Origin: Acanthosoma haemorrhoidale | Lineage: Eukaryota; Arthropoda; Insecta; Hemiptera; Acanthosomatidae | Assembly (NCBI GenBank): GCA_930367205.1 | Contig: OV884011.1 | Span: forward strand, 166,853,226-166,917,225 | Length of the DNA: 64,000 nucleotides | Direction of reading: 5' to 3' | Shown here: positions 12,355-43,752 of the stretch, piece by piece | How the letters are laid out: every line of letters begins with the position of its first letter | Numbering within the stretch: position 1 is the stretch's first letter | Notes under the pieces: generated by a model | Database searches by the model: none | Told to the model about the DNA's origin: nothing | Seen by the model: only the letters and a program-made list of their open reading frames with translations | Translations under genes and position numbers: made by a program

Positions 12355-12774
12355 ATGGAGGTTTTTGACGTGTACAAAGGAGAACCCATTATATGGAATC
12401 CACAACATCAAGGACATAAAGATAGAAACCAGTTGTATGATACTTGGAAACTTATTCAAAATAATATTAGTATGGAGTATTCTTTGAAAGAACATATGAT
12501 GGCTACTACTTTCTGGAAGTTGGTGATGAAAGTGAAAAACTGTGGTTGGCACGAACGAATTATACAAACCAGAATGGTTTCCGTACGACAAAATGTTGTC
12601 ATTTCTGCACACCAAGGTAAACTAAAAAGTGCTGTGGTAAGCACGGTATTAAATGACTTGAATTCCGTAATGGTTTTTAGAGTTTCATTGGTTATTTCAC
12701 AACCTGAAACCCTCATGAAAGATGATAATGGCCTACTACTAGGAAAAATTAACTCATTAATTAAAGTTAAATAA
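12355..12774 (+). pseudogene. MADF-domain protein, frameshifted ORF
   Basis: The open frame of 139 aa begins with a segment typical of the MADF (Myb/SANT-like in Adf-1) DNA-binding domain: EPIIWNPQHQGHKDRN then LYDTWKLI. The second half does not fit the family in this frame. In a different frame of the same DNA, at about 12550-12615, one reads NELYKPEWFPYDKMLSFL, which matches the end of a MADF domain (YKPxWFxYdxMxFL). A frameshift has therefore probably split the domain near 12545. MADF ORFs like this are common in insect genomes, both in host regulators and travelling with Harbinger-type transposons. I regard it as a dead gene or transposon passenger. The ATG at 12355 is the first in the frame. 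Confidence 0.5.
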
Positions 12775-13647
12775 TTTAATTACCGGTTAATGAACTTCAT
12801 TCATTTATAACAAAGGAAACGAATTCAACTGAAGAAGGAACGTCTGGCAATAGCGTGTTAACGAGAAGGGTGCCATTTGAGGTATGCCGAACCACGCACC
12901 GTTCGGAATTCGACCAACCACAAGTTCGCGTGAACGAAACTCGAGCACCTAAAGTTTCACCAACAACGTGTGTATAACGAGGCTTAATAAATACACACAT
13001 AATAATAAATCAATTGTTTTATTAGAGACAAATAAAAAGATACAGGGTAGCTAAATAGCTGCTAGAATTACTAAGATATTAATAATAAAGTTACGTCGAA
13101 ATGTATAATGAAAGAAGAAAAGTTTATGAAAACGAATCACCACCAAGTAACTTTAAATATTTTAAAACCAACAATGCCGAAATTTATTGAAAATAATCTA
13201 AAAGTGAGATTTGTGGAACTCAGGACATAATTTATCCTAACTCAGCTGAAATGCCTCATTCACCTGCATTTGAACCTAACCCTAAGGGTTCGCTCTGAAA
13301 ATTTTAAAAATTTCTGTTGGATTTGAAGAGACATGTAAGTACTAAAACTGTACAGAAACTACATCGTTGTAGAGTAGATTTAGTCAGTAATATTTATAAT
13401 TTACTGCAATAAGACATAATAATGTATTTTATACCATAGAATAGAAAAAAAAATATTACAAGACAAAGTCCCCTATAAATAACATTGATGTTCAGATGAC
13501 AAATTCACATCTGGTAAATAAAAAGAACATCATAAAAAAATAATGACAATTTAAAATAAAGTGTACACCTCTATTGGAAAGATAATAATAATTATAAAAT
13601 AAAGGATTGTTTAACTACATTTATCTTATATAGTTAGCGGTCGCTAC
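12775..13647 (-). other. AT-rich region including the Gypsy LTR body
   Basis: The minus-strand LTR that starts at about 13648 must run into this interval, but I cannot fix its far end. Positions 12810-12990 are GC-richer and unlike the rest. AATAAA occurs at about 12987 on the + strand. No gene seen. Confidence 0.3.
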
Positions 13648-13925
13648 AAAAGCTCCTCCAAATTAACCTATACTCGGTGAGGTTTGACAGTTGTTTTTTC
13701 GTGTATATTTTTACCGTCGCGCTACCGAACTTCTTGTGCAGAGGTATGGTGGTGAAGTGTTTCCTACCTGCTCTGAGTTGTCTGATTCAGGTACATTGTC
13801 GGCGGTGTCTAGCAAATAAGCCGACTTGGCACGGTCTAGGGAAATGCGAGTTTCCTTGTTATCTGCCACTATGACCACGGTTTTATCATTTCTGTTGACT
13901 ACTAGGTGAGGACCAGTATAAGCCG
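13648..13925 (-). mobile_element. Ty3/Gypsy remnant: integrase C-terminus and LTR start
   Basis: On the minus strand the frame reads YTGPHLVVNRNDKTVVI followed by KETRISLDRAKSAYL, the GPY/F module at the C-terminal end of Ty3/Gypsy integrases, then a TRS..RR tail and a stop. About 40 bases on, a purine-rich GGAGGAGC (likely polypurine tract) is followed by TGTAGCGACC, a typical start of a 3' LTR, at about 13648. The upstream part of pol is missing: at about 13926 the sequence switches to an R1-like LINE on the opposite strand. The element is a fragment and cannot move by itself. Confidence 0.65.
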
Positions 13926-15145
13926 GTTCAAGGCTACGCCCTACGTCATGAGGGAATTGCAGAAACTGGAAGCCCCGAGCAATTTGTATGAGCTCGTGGG
14001 CAGCTACCTTAGCGGACGTAGGGCGGTCATCAGAGGAGTGTCCTACGACGTCGAAGCACCGGTGGAGCGAGGGTGTCCCCAAGGCTCAGTTCTGGGCCCT
14101 GCCCTTTGGAAGTAAGTTTTTAACAAGGTCCTCGTGACCCTAGAAGAGCGTGAGTTCCCCGCGGTCGCATATGTGGACGACCTTGCGGCGACCATCGTGG
14201 GGAATTCACGAGCCGAGGTAGTAAGAACAGCGTGCGCCTGTGCCAATTTGGTCAAGGAGTGGTGTGCCAGAATGAAGATGACCATGGCTGCGGAGAAAAC
14301 AACAGCGACGTTGATACGGGGCAAGATGGACCGTGCCCACCCTATGTGGTTGGAAATAGAAGGAAGAAGAGTTAGGGTGGGCACGGAAGTAACGTACCTG
14401 GGGTTGAGACTGGGGAAAAGATTAAGCATCTCTCCCCACATCAAATACCTCGGAGACAGAATCGTTAAAGTGAGTAACTCCTTCGCGAGGATAGGGGGGG
14501 GGGGGCGATGTGGGGAGTCAAGTTCCCAGTCTCAAGAACCCTCTACCAGGCAGTCATCTTGGGAATTATCAGGTACGCCTCGCAGTCATGGTCGGCGCAC
14601 CTTAACAAGGGCCAGACGCACGCCCTGAAAAGGATTTTCAGAGTTCAAGCGGGGTAGCCACGAGTCGGTAGTTGCCGGGAGAATGATTTACAGAGGCCAG
14701 ACTCTCGGTTTAAGTACCCAGCTAGCCTTGCCCTTAGCCAATCATCATTAAGATTGTTGTGGCCAATGATGTGGATTTTCTTGGTTCTCTGGCTGAGGCT
14801 GGCAGGGTTTGCTCCGGCTTTTTGGGACCCTCCATATACCTGGGTACTGACAGCTTGTGTCCCATCTCATATAACTACTTGGCAACCCGAATTTTTTATT
14901 GCTTAACACATTTACAATGGTGAGCCCCATCACCTTGTAGAGTCTTATCAATGAATCCAAGTACATTGTATATCATTGTGCTTGTATTGATTACATAACT
15001 TCTATACCGATTCAGACCTTATATAGAGTATGCCGATGGTACAGGACATATAAAATGTAGGATGTAAATAGATTCGCCTAAGAACCTATAGTCAATAAAA
15101 GTTTTTTTTATTTTTTAAGGGATTGTGGTAAAAAAAAAAAAAAAA
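13926..15145 (+). mobile_element. Dead R1-like LINE (reverse transcriptase fragment and 3' end)
   Basis: The + strand carries a decayed non-LTR reverse transcriptase. Frame one gives LQKLEAPSNLYELVGSYLSG and GCPQGSVLGPALW. After a one-base shift at about 14112 the frame continues VFNKVL...VAYVDDLAATIVG with the YVDD active-site box, then VTYLGLRLGK. A ten-G run at about 14494 shifts the frame again, after which VSRTLYQAVILGIIRYASQSW and LKRIFRVQAG follow, then a stop. The order and wording fit R1/I-group LINEs. The 5' part (endonuclease, first RT motifs) is missing. An A-run at 15131-15145 may be the 3' tail, in which case 14700-15130 is 3' UTR. The end is uncertain. Confidence 0.65.
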
Positions 15146-16591
15146 TGGCGAGGAAGTGTTGGAATAAGAGAGTTTTTCAGGTTCATAAGGATGAAGCATG
15201 GCAGATATTAGGAGGTAGAGAATTCAAGAGGGTAGTAGTAGAGCTAGCAAGGTAGGATTGAATGTATGGTGCAGTTTTGGAGGCAGGAGGGTAAAGGTCA
15301 GAGCGACGGGATCTTGTGTTCCAGGAGTGGACTGAGGATTTGAACTGTAGAATATTATATACATATGTATATCTAAGGGGGTGATGAGAACTTATTGTTT
15401 GAAAATGGAAATCTTGGGCACGGAAGGAGGGGGAAGAGCCCCGCTAACTCGGTGTCAAGGTGGAAGACATGGGAGCGCCGTGGAGTCCCAAAGACTAATA
15501 TGACGAAGCACTTCATGATTCGCTTCAACTTATCTCAAAGACGCAACGAGAGAATCCCACAGACCACTCGGAGGGAGGATTGTTGTATTGTTTTTTATGG
15601 AAATTTCTGGGAGAATTATTACCGCCTGACTAGTTTAGACAGAAAATTCATTTCATTAGTCGGAATCCGTCGTCGGTCACTGAAATTAGCTATAATATTA
15701 ATCTCAATTAAATTGTAATTGTAAATAGGCGGAATATTCACTAGAATGAACCTTTTAAATAGCCTCCGATTGTCATAGTTGAGAGTTTGAGGACTTTTTT
15801 TATACGTTTAATTTTTATTTCCATACTTTTGGTTAATGCGTTTAAGCCAACCAAAACTCTTAAGCATAGTTAGAAATTTTCTGTAATATACTTTTAAAAT
15901 TTAAGGATGATTACAACATTTTGATGACCGTTATCGTAGAAAGCACATCTAGACCAGAATGAAAGTAGAGTCTCGCACTTCGGACTTGGCAATAAACTAA
16001 GTATAAATGATTACAATTTTAAAAAGAAATTCTTCGACTATTAAAAAAATAATGGTGGGAATAATGATTTTTGTAACAATTAATAAATAATAAATTTTAA
16101 AACAAATTACTATAATTATTTATTTATTTATAAGTAAATTTAGTGTACAAAAAATTTCCGTCTAATTTATCACTTATTCGTAATACTTATCACCTCATAT
16201 TCTTTAAATAAACATTTAAAATAAGATTAAAAAAAATTATATTACAGTATGTTATTGGTGATCTCTAACGGAAAACCAGATCAAGCAAAACGTAAACAAA
16301 CCAAACTCATAACCTTATCTCATTATAACAATTAATATAAGTTAGAAACGGCGGAATGTAGGCTACTTTTTAAATAGAGACCACTACATTTTTAATATAT
16401 TTGTCTTAGGGTATGTCCGAATTCATATATACTTTATGTTTTGTAGTGTCAGGTAATTGAAAAAATTGTCAACAGAACATGATAGGCTATTCATTATTTA
16501 AATATGGTTTCATTTAATTTTGAAAGTTCTGGTTACTATTTTGTCCTCTATTGCTACCTGGTGCTGTTAGATCTTGGAAGGAGTTTGTGTT
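15146..16591. other. Intergenic region upstream of the coiled-coil gene
   Basis: Positions 15146-15500 are GC-richer and look like decayed repeat. The rest is AT-rich. A CTGTTAG acceptor-like site ends at 16570, shortly before the first coding ATG of the next gene, so a 5' UTR exon may lie further upstream. No other gene seen. Confidence 0.35.
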
Positions 16592-19500
16592 ATGAGAAGG
16601 TATTCTGCTCTTCCCAATGAAATCAAAAGTCTGAAAAAGGACATATCAGAGTTTCAGGAAAGCTACAGCCGCAGGTTAGCTGATGTACCTTGCAGTTCTG
16701 ACTGCTATTGCAGAAAACAGGGGAAACATAAGGTAACAAACAGTCTCTACCACAAAGAGTGCATCACCATGAAGAAGGCAACAAATGCAACTGTTTTAAA
16801 AACCGATATAATACCCCCTCGTAGGAAATGCCATGAGCGAGTTGATGTGTTCAACATGAACAAGGCTCGTGTCGAGGTGGCAATAAAAAAACCGATTAAT
16901 GATAAAAAAAAAATAGATTTCAAAGCTAAGTCAGATGCTCACAATATGAAACATACTGTGAAGCTAATAGACAAAGGTACGGACCCTATCACAATAGTGG
17001 AACCAAAAGTAGCTTCAAAGCAGTCATGGAGTGATATCCTGACCCATACCCATTCAAAATCAAATGCTCAGCGATCCGGCGAACCCAATTTTAAGTCAAC
17101 ATCTAGATCTACAGACCAAGATAGGCCGAAATATCAGTACAGTGAGTCTTCTTCTCCAGTGACCAGCTATAAAAACCAACCAAAGGTTGTTGTGAGAGAT
17201 CGAGGGACTCAGTCGTTGGATGAAATTACAAAAGGCGACTTGATTCCTATCTGCCTCCCTCGACTACCTACAGATTCTATTTCTAACCCACTAATTTCTC
17301 TCCAATCCCTGGTCAAAGAATTAAAGGACTTCAGAAGAAGGGTACCAAATCAAAAAGGTATTAAAAATGATTAATGAACAACATTCAAGTTGATCTTACA
17401 TTGATTTTTTTTTTATTAAAAAAATTTTTTTTTAGATTACAATACCATTTGCTGTATAATATCTGAGATGGAAATAGCCCTGAATGTCCTCTCTCAGCAT
17501 GATAAAACTTCGCCTCGCTATGAAAGTACCAAAAATCTAGGGTGCAATTATACTGAGTCAAAGGTACATGTTTCTATTCTTTGAATTAAATAATAATTTG
17601 GGCATATTTTTTTCTTTGGCATGACAATGAGATCTGTTACCAAATAAATAACAAAAATACTTTTTTTTGCTATAGGAAAATTATATTAAATCTTCTGCGA
17701 GTAGTGACAGACTGTACAAGAATCTTGAAGAGACTTGTACACAGCTTAGAATTGCCTGTCAGCACCTTGAGGAGACTTGTGAGAAACTGCGGCAAGAGAA
17801 GGATCATGTTACGGAGTAAGTAATACATGTGCTTAGTTAAGACACTAAGTCTTTTTAAGTTCGTTTTGGATCCACATATTGATATACAATTTGTAAGTGC
17901 CCAAAGCTCATCTTAGTTCATAGATAAAGAGGACTTAATTGTTGTGCCAAAAGATGTTAAGAAGTGCCAAAAAGGTTTTTTTTTCTACTTTTTAATAATA
18001 AAATTATAAGGATATTTATTTAAAGATGTTAAACAGAATCTAGACTGAATTTTATCGAAGTGTTACAATAAATATGAATTATGGGGGTAAAATGTTGAGA
18101 CTGTCATCCTCCCTATATTTTTTGCTAGGTGCTGAACTGTTTGAGAGGGTTGCAAAAAATTGGAGACTAATTAAGGGTACTGTCGGAAAATGATATGTTT
18201 TGTAATGATATTTTTATTATCACTTTATTCGAATTAAGTTGATTTTGGGAAGTTTTTCTTAGTGATTTTCATTTTGAATAGACAAATTGATAGAAATAAT
18301 GTCTAGTTTATGACCTCAGGTACAGGCTCTGAGGTAACAATGGATTTAATTGAAGTTTTTAGCGAGAAATGAACATACCTGTTAGTTAAAACTTACAAAA
18401 TTATTTAATTAATGGTAAAAAAATCTTCCTGTTGAACTCCTCATTGTATATAATAATGATTAGTCACGGTATGCAATCCTACGAGTTAATAATTATTAGC
18501 CAAAGAAAAAAGATTGTGGCAGCCAAAGCTTGAACTCTGGACCTCCTAAGGTCAGAAGTGTGTCAGATACCCTATTCACAAGATTTCGCTTATTATTTAT
18601 TGTTTAGGAAGTTCTTTGAGAAGAGCAGAGAAGTTGAAGGCTGCTTGAAGAGGGAGCTCGAATACCAAGCAAAGCTGTCCCATGCGTCTAGCCAGGCCAG
18701 CTCGATGTCACTGAAGCTTGACCAATACAGCAGATCGGTGGAGGAACTTTCTGGCCACGTTCGGAAGCTAAAAGAGGAAAAAAGGGTAATGCTTACTTCA
18801 ACATTTGAGTTGATGTAAAAGAAATTATGCTTACATGGTTTGGAACCTAAATCAATGAGTAATGTGTTATTAATATTACTTAAAACTGGTTTGTATAAAT
18901 CGCTTTACATGGTACTCATGACTGTCTCGTAAACTCACACTGATCATTCAAGGCTATACGTGCATTTACATATCCATGGCAGTATTTTGTCCATTAGTCA
19001 AATTGAAATTAAAGATGCTAAGCAATAGCCTAGGAAAATGACTAACTGTTCAATGACTGATAAATATAAACACGGAAATAGACTAACTAACCTGTTTAGA
19101 CTACTAGTTTCAGGAGATCTTTTGACTTCTATGACAAAATTCCATCCACATGTGGTTTGAAGCATTAATTAACAATAATAAAGCATTGTTCACTGTGCTC
19201 TTTTATGTTTTCTCTAAAACGTAACCTTGCAATTCTATAATCAAAAATTTAATCCCGAATTCGTGGGTTTGAGAATGGGGCAATGAATGTGTCCATTGTC
19301 TAGAGGCCAGTTAATTTGAAGTATTTTCTTATATCGTGCCCTGCCGAAGGTGCCAGTACATCGACTCTTATATAAATATCAACAAACTTGTTAAAAATTT
19401 TTGAAAACCTCCTAACTACAAACTATTCATGATTATTTTTAACTTTAGCCTTGAGAAACTTAAAATTGTACGTTTCATTCGTTCAGATTGATTGCTTAAT

Positions 19501-21135
19501 TTGACTTATTACTTTGAACAGCTAAATTATTAATGGAGTCAAGTAGTTTATAAATGCACCCATTAGCTCTTCCTTTTTTTTGTTTAGCATTCATAGGTTA
19601 AACAATGAATTAGTGAATTTGTTGATAATCCTTCATCATCATATGTATCATAGTAACACTATTTTTTTATTTCGTAATCTTGTAATATAAAAATAATGAA
19701 CTAGCATAAATTTGTGGTTATTTCTATAGAAGCTAAGTTATTGTCTTAATATCAAGGAAAATCAGTTAGGTTTTATTTTATTAATTTCAGTGTATTAAAG
19801 TGGTTTTTCAAAAATTATTTCAGTTTATTTACTGCTTAGAAAACTATCCAACTCCTTGCGAAAGATGTAATGATATATTAATGCAAAAAATGAAATCTTA
19901 TGCCGATTGGCACTGGTATAATTCAATGGTTAAGTTGTATTATAATTGTTTAGTATAAGCCTCCTGATAAGATAGTCTGCTTATTTATAATTTTGATCGA
20001 CCAGATGTTGGAGAAAGCGGAAGAAGATAAAGTGAGGCTCCACACTGAGCTGATGGAAGCGTCTAGACAGAATGACAAGCTGAACGCGGAAGTACAACTT
20101 CTCACCCTGGAAAGGGAGAAGAACAAGGTTCTCCTGGACATCAAGGAGAAAGAACTAGACAAGCTGAGGAAACAGCTGGTGTAAGTTATGTCCAGGCAAC
20201 ACTTATAGTTTAATGTCTTATTGGGGTTTCATTTCTTTATTTTTTAATCTTATTAATAACTTGTAGTGATTGCTATTAATCAACTATCCAAGTGCTAATG
20301 AAAAACATTGACTTTGGTCTAACTACAGGACAATAAGTGGTATGATTTCGGAGAAGATGAAGGACAAAGGGATGGGCGGTGACAACCTCCAATACAGCAG
20401 ACTGGGGTCAACCGCTAGTCACTTGGACTTGGACCTCTCAGAAACCAGGACACAGGAGATCGCCTCATCCTCTCCCGATGGTTCCGTCACCTCTCCTTCC
20501 AAATCATGGAAGGCAATGTCCTCCATTACAGGCTACAATCGTCAGCACCAGGTCATTTCTGCATATCCATTTTCTGCACACAAAAGTAAGTATATTTTGG
20601 TGTGTTTTATACGGTATCTACAATTTTTTTCTACCAATAATTAAAATTTGGTACTTATTTCTAATTATATCCCCATTTCCATATTCAATAATATAGGAAA
20701 AGAAGGTTTAGTTTTTAGAAATTTTTTTATTCTTTTACAATAGCCTTAGCCTTTTTTTTTTTTTAAGTCGCCTAAGATCTTGAAGTTTTTATTTGATATT
20801 TATAAATTTATGGGAACTAGTTACTTTAAAGATGGTTTGGGTTTTTGGATAGATAGCATAGTAGCATAATAAGTATACATAATATTTTTTTTGAAGGTGA
20901 TGAGCAGAAGAGGACTTCAAAAGGCGACACGCCTCCTTTAGAGTCGATAAAGCACTTGAAGAACGAGCTGCGCGAGCTGTTTGCGCAGATGAAAAAGCAG
21001 ACTGAAGTGTCGGAGGCTCTGCTGCTGCCTGACGTGAAGGCGCCTTCTGACTCGACGATCTGGTCTAGTGTAACAGACTCCTCCGATGGCTACATCAGCA
21101 TTACTGAAGCTGACTGCTCAGATCAGGACACCTGA
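16592..21135 (+). CDS. Coiled-coil protein of unknown family, seven exons
   Basis: Exons: 16592-17357, 17436-17563, 17676-17815, 18608-18785, 20005-20180, 20329-20585 and 20897-21135. All junctions are GT/AG and phases match throughout (1, 0, 2, 0, 2, 1), giving about 627 aa. The first 255 residues are basic and low in hydrophobics, with an early Cys cluster (CSSDCYC). Residues about 298-462 are strongly helical and charged (LEETCTQLRIACQHLEETCE; later LEKAEEDKVRLHTELMEA and IKEKELDKLRKQL), a long coiled coil. A Ser-rich linker follows, then a second short helix (LKNELRELFAQMKKQ) and an acidic Ser-rich tail ending DCSDQDT. This layout is common in centrosomal and cytoskeletal scaffolds, but I recognise no family. 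The ATG at 16592 is chosen; the exon may begin at 16571. AATAAA is at 21239. Confidence 0.75.
17816..18607 (+). other. Intron 3 of the coiled-coil gene, with a tRNA-like repeat trace
   Basis: Intron between GA|GTAAGT and TGTTTAG. At about 18505-18560 the minus strand contains GAGTTCAAGC preceded by a possible A-box region, weakly resembling the head of a tRNA-derived SINE. Nothing else seen. Confidence 0.3.
18786..20004 (+). other. Intron 4 of the coiled-coil gene
   Basis: AT-rich sequence of 1.2 kb between AGG|GTAATG and GACCAG. I see no nested gene or recognisable repeat. Confidence 0.45.
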
Positions 21136-22200
21136 CAACATCTTTCTGTCAGCTGCATTTCTCTGTCCCCATCAACTGGGGTCTCCTTATGAATTTTGAT
21201 CTCGTTTACAATTTCATTTGTATAGAGTATAGGAGGAAAATAAAAGAATCTCATTACCCACCTTTAAAATACAATATTGAATGAAATCATTGTGTTCGAA
21301 CTGTACCAATGTTTATTTTAAAATGGTTTTATATTATAGCTGCCCTGCCTGCTGAAGTAATATCTTCTACCCTATCAAAAAAGAACAATGGTATATATAT
21401 AAAAAAAACAAAAATTACATTTCGTTTTTATAAAACTAAACATACAGAGAATGAATTACATTATTAAATTATTTATAGAAAGAATATTTTATCGTAAGCA
21501 TTGTTGTTTTATCGACTGAACAGTTTTAAGAGTATTATTAAAAAATGTTGATTGATATGTATATATTTGTTGACAATTTTATATTTATTTTTATTCAGTT
21601 TTATATAAAATAAAACAAAATTCTGTGTACTCTTTATATTCCTTGCAATCTAATGATTGACTAATTTTTTTAATTTATTGTTGCGACCATAGCTTACCAA
21701 CATAAACCCTTTCTATGTTTGCTGAAGACACTAATTTTGTGCTACTGGCAGACTATTGAAGCTTCCTCACAGATATTCAGGTAGATACAAAGTGGTAGCA
21801 AGTACATCTAGACATACACCAAGGAGCACCTGGCTCATCATATATTGTCAAATCCATTTAAAACTTATATCACAAGTAGAAAAGATACTCTGACTCTGAG
21901 ATTGTGACCCAATTTGAAGCTGTGGTGTTTGTCATAGAATGAAATATAAATTATAAAAAAAAAAAAATCAGTGAGGAAATAAACACATAAGAGAACAAAA
22001 CATATACTGCTTCACACAAGAATTTTGTACCGCTGCTTTATCGCATTTACAAATACAAAATTTGTAATACAGTTTCAATATTTATATTAAAGAATAATTT
22101 TTATTTTCAAACAAGGTTTCTTTTTTAATTGAGTTGGGTTTTGTTTAGTTTTACGACTATTAGAAGTTGTTTTTATGAATACAACTCTTTGACAAAACCA
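21136..22200. other. 3' UTR and AT-rich intergenic spacer
   Basis: The coiled-coil gene's AATAAA is at 21239. Beyond that I see only AT-rich DNA with A-runs and no coding signal. Confidence 0.4.
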
Positions 22201-23145
22201 AAAATTGCAAATAAAATGTAAAAATAAAGGTTTATTTATCTATATACAACACAACTGCGAGGTATCGGCCTATGCAGACGACATAGGTGTTTACAGCACG
22301 CATCAATACAACCAGAGCCCTGAAATTTGCTGTGAAACTCGATGCCATCAACATCAAAGTAAACCCAGCCAAGACGCAAGGAATCATATTTAATTATAAA
22401 TCTGGAAGAAAGAAGTTACCTGAATCCTTCGTCATAGACGGCAATGCTCCGTGAGCAACAAGCTATGCTACCTTGGGATTACCCTCGGTGGACACTTGTC
22501 GTTCACAACTCATCTCAGCAAGAAGTTAAAGAGTGTTAGGAAAAAGTTCTACAGCCTAGGACACCTACTTCACAGCCCGGCTTTGTCGGTACGCCTCAAG
22601 CTGCTGATTTACCAGAGCGTCCCGAGACCTGCTTTGATGTACGGGACCCAAGTATCTAACTCCTAACACTCTAAAAACGCTCCAGCAATTCCAGGACAGA
22701 GTTCTCCGCACCTCCCTCAAACATACCCCGTTCGACCGAATGAAGGCAGATCCATGAAAAATATGAAGAGCTCACCATCCAAGATTTTATCAAGAGACGA
22801 CATCAAATTTTTCGATTCAGCCACAACCCACTATTCTCCGACCTTCAACTACCACCCATACCCGTCAGATGAAAACGCTGCTGGACGGCCGAAGCCTGGA
22901 GACAGATAGACCTTATAGAACCCTGACGGGGACTGAACGATTCACAACCAGCCGAGAGATCGAGGTCGATCTCCCGGCCGACTCAACCGAAGCAATATGA
23001 CCCCTTCTACCTGCTCAGGGTAGGTCGATCTTCCGGCCGATAGGCCGATTCACTGCAGGTATGACCTGACCGACTGAGGATATAGACAGGTATATACCTA
23101 AGGAAAAATAATTTTCCCACATCCTATTTTTATAAGTTTGAGAGC
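22201..23145 (+). mobile_element. Jockey-like LINE, 5'-truncated and frameshifted
   Basis: The + strand encodes pieces of a Jockey-clade reverse transcriptase: SAYADDIGVYS at about 22266, LCYLGITLGGHLSFTTHL at about 22463, then LLIYQSVPRPALMYGTQVSN, and in shifted frames a QFQDRVLRTSLKHTPFDR segment (the C-terminal QN-x-LR-type region of these elements). Stops and frameshifts break it repeatedly. Its 3' part, about 22880-23145, includes CCGAGAGATCGAGG, TCGATCTTCCGGCCGA and a final TTCCCACATCCTATTTT..TAAGTTTGAG block. It is related, in inverted orientation, to the insertion at 39260-39816, which lets the 3' end of the family be recognised. Confidence 0.7.
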
Positions 23146-24763
23146 TTAAGAAAAACGAGAAGGTAAGAAAAACGTTAAGTCGCGAAAATATCTGTTATTA
23201 TTCCTCATGGCTAGAAGTGTAATAAAACCAGTCAATTATATATCAGGTTGCGTTAAGTAATATGGCTATTTAAATAATTATAATAAAACCAAAGTTATTT
23301 GTCTTGATGTGATTGTAGAAAGTTAGCTTAGGTTGATGTAAGTGAACACTGCTCTCACTCTATGCAATGGGGCTTGCTGCTTTACTCCAACTGTCTTTCT
23401 TATTTAATTATCTCTCTATTCCTAACCAGCCATATTTAGCCTCGGAATTTTTAGCCTTTCCTGAGGAGTTTCCTGGCTTCTGCTCACTAAACTACCATAT
23501 CCTTAGAAGGGTCCCCTTCAATGCAGAGGATGGGTGGTTTTCACCTACCCTCAAATACCAAGTGTGAACTTGTGGTCATTCCAAGACAACATAAACTACC
23601 AAAATCCCTTGCCTGGATCTCTTCTTCTGAACATAATGCACTGTCGGGGCACACATTCTAAAATCTTATGGAGTCAGGTCAATAAACAAAAACGAATTAA
23701 GCTCCCCACCGCTTGTCAATAAAATATTGTTAAAAAAAAAGTATGGCCAGACAAGTTAAATGAAAAGCTTTAAAAAAAAATAACTCAGTACATACTTCTG
23801 CTTGATAATCTTTGACTTCAACCAACCCAAGGACAATTACTGATACTCCCGGAATTTGAATCGCTAGGCAACGTAAAATATCAAATGCTTCAAAATGCCA
23901 TAAACTTGGAACCTACTTTAAATTGGAATGGACTGTTTGAGACTTTTATTGAGATCCTTCCGGTAACAGTTTCTTATATTTATGTCTTCTCTTAAGATAG
24001 TCAACATTCGCTTTTGGCTAACATTGTTTGTAAACATCGAAAAGTTTGGACATGCAATTCTTTTTGTTGCGATCCTTAAAAATGTACGATTCGACTTTCC
24101 CATTCCTTGTCTTGTACAAAAGAAAATCGACCCAAATTTGGATATTTGGTATACTGACCATAACCGACAAATAGTAATTTCAAAAACAATAAGATAATAG
24201 ATAAAAACTGACTGGACTGCAACGTACAATAGCCAAAACTTCTAAAACTTACAATACAACTGCAAGTTCACATAATGAATTCAATTTTCAACACCAAATG
24301 ACAACCTACCAACATGTCAACATTTAACATCCCCTTCAACAGGGTGGACTGATAACCAAGTCATCTTCCATTTGTTCCATAGTTTATTTTGTAAAAAGTA
24401 CAAAATAGTTTTTTTTTTAATTAATTGTGGGTAACATCCACCTATTACTGCTATAAGTATGACTCAGGAAGGAATCGCGACAAGAAATTGACAAACTTTC
24501 TGGCAAGCAACCCAATTACTCTAATCGCCATGCGGGAATCTTTCAATATCCAATAAATAAGTGGATTCGCCTTAAAACTTGAAAGGACGTTAGGAAAAGT
24601 ACACTACTGGTTATTGTATGCTCTTTATTCTCTTTGCTTTAACCTTGAACTAGTCGTTCATGAACGCAATAGTTCTTTATTTGTATACAAATCACACATA
24701 GTCGTCAAATTAAATATCTGAAATAGGCGACAATAAATACACTGGCTGATATAAGTCTTCAAC
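23146..24763. other. Intergenic region upstream of DDX41
   Basis: No gene recognised. Positions 23330-23720 are somewhat GC-richer with short open frames that match nothing I know. The DDX41 promoter should lie just before 24764; I see no TATA box. Confidence 0.35.
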
Positions 24764-43273
<18,510 letters not shown>

Positions 43274-43752
43274 CTCTATTACCTTACGGATATACTTTTG
43301 TCTTTGTTGAACATTGTAATTAAAATGTCAGATAGTGATTTACCCTCACGTTACTTATTTGAAGAATTTAAATAAAATAAAAGGATATTCCTAAATTTTT
43401 AAATGACAGTTATATATTTTTTCACAAATCCTCAACCCCTAACATTACATGTTTTGAATTTAATTTTTTCAAGCCCAGTTTACTTTGAAAATGTTTATTC
43501 TGTTATTCTCAATTCCCCTGAACTAATACTGCACTTAACCATTTCAATGGGTGGGTCCTTGACACAAAGGAACGTTTGTTTCCACTTTTTCCACAATACA
43601 AAATAATTATTACTCTATTCTCTATCATTTTTAGTTAACCTATCTATAATCAAAATAACTTACAATTGCTTGGATGCCATGACTAAACAATTGAGCCTCG
43701 CCTGTTGGTTGCCATTTTATATTTCTTATGGCCTTAAAAAAATTGTGAACAA

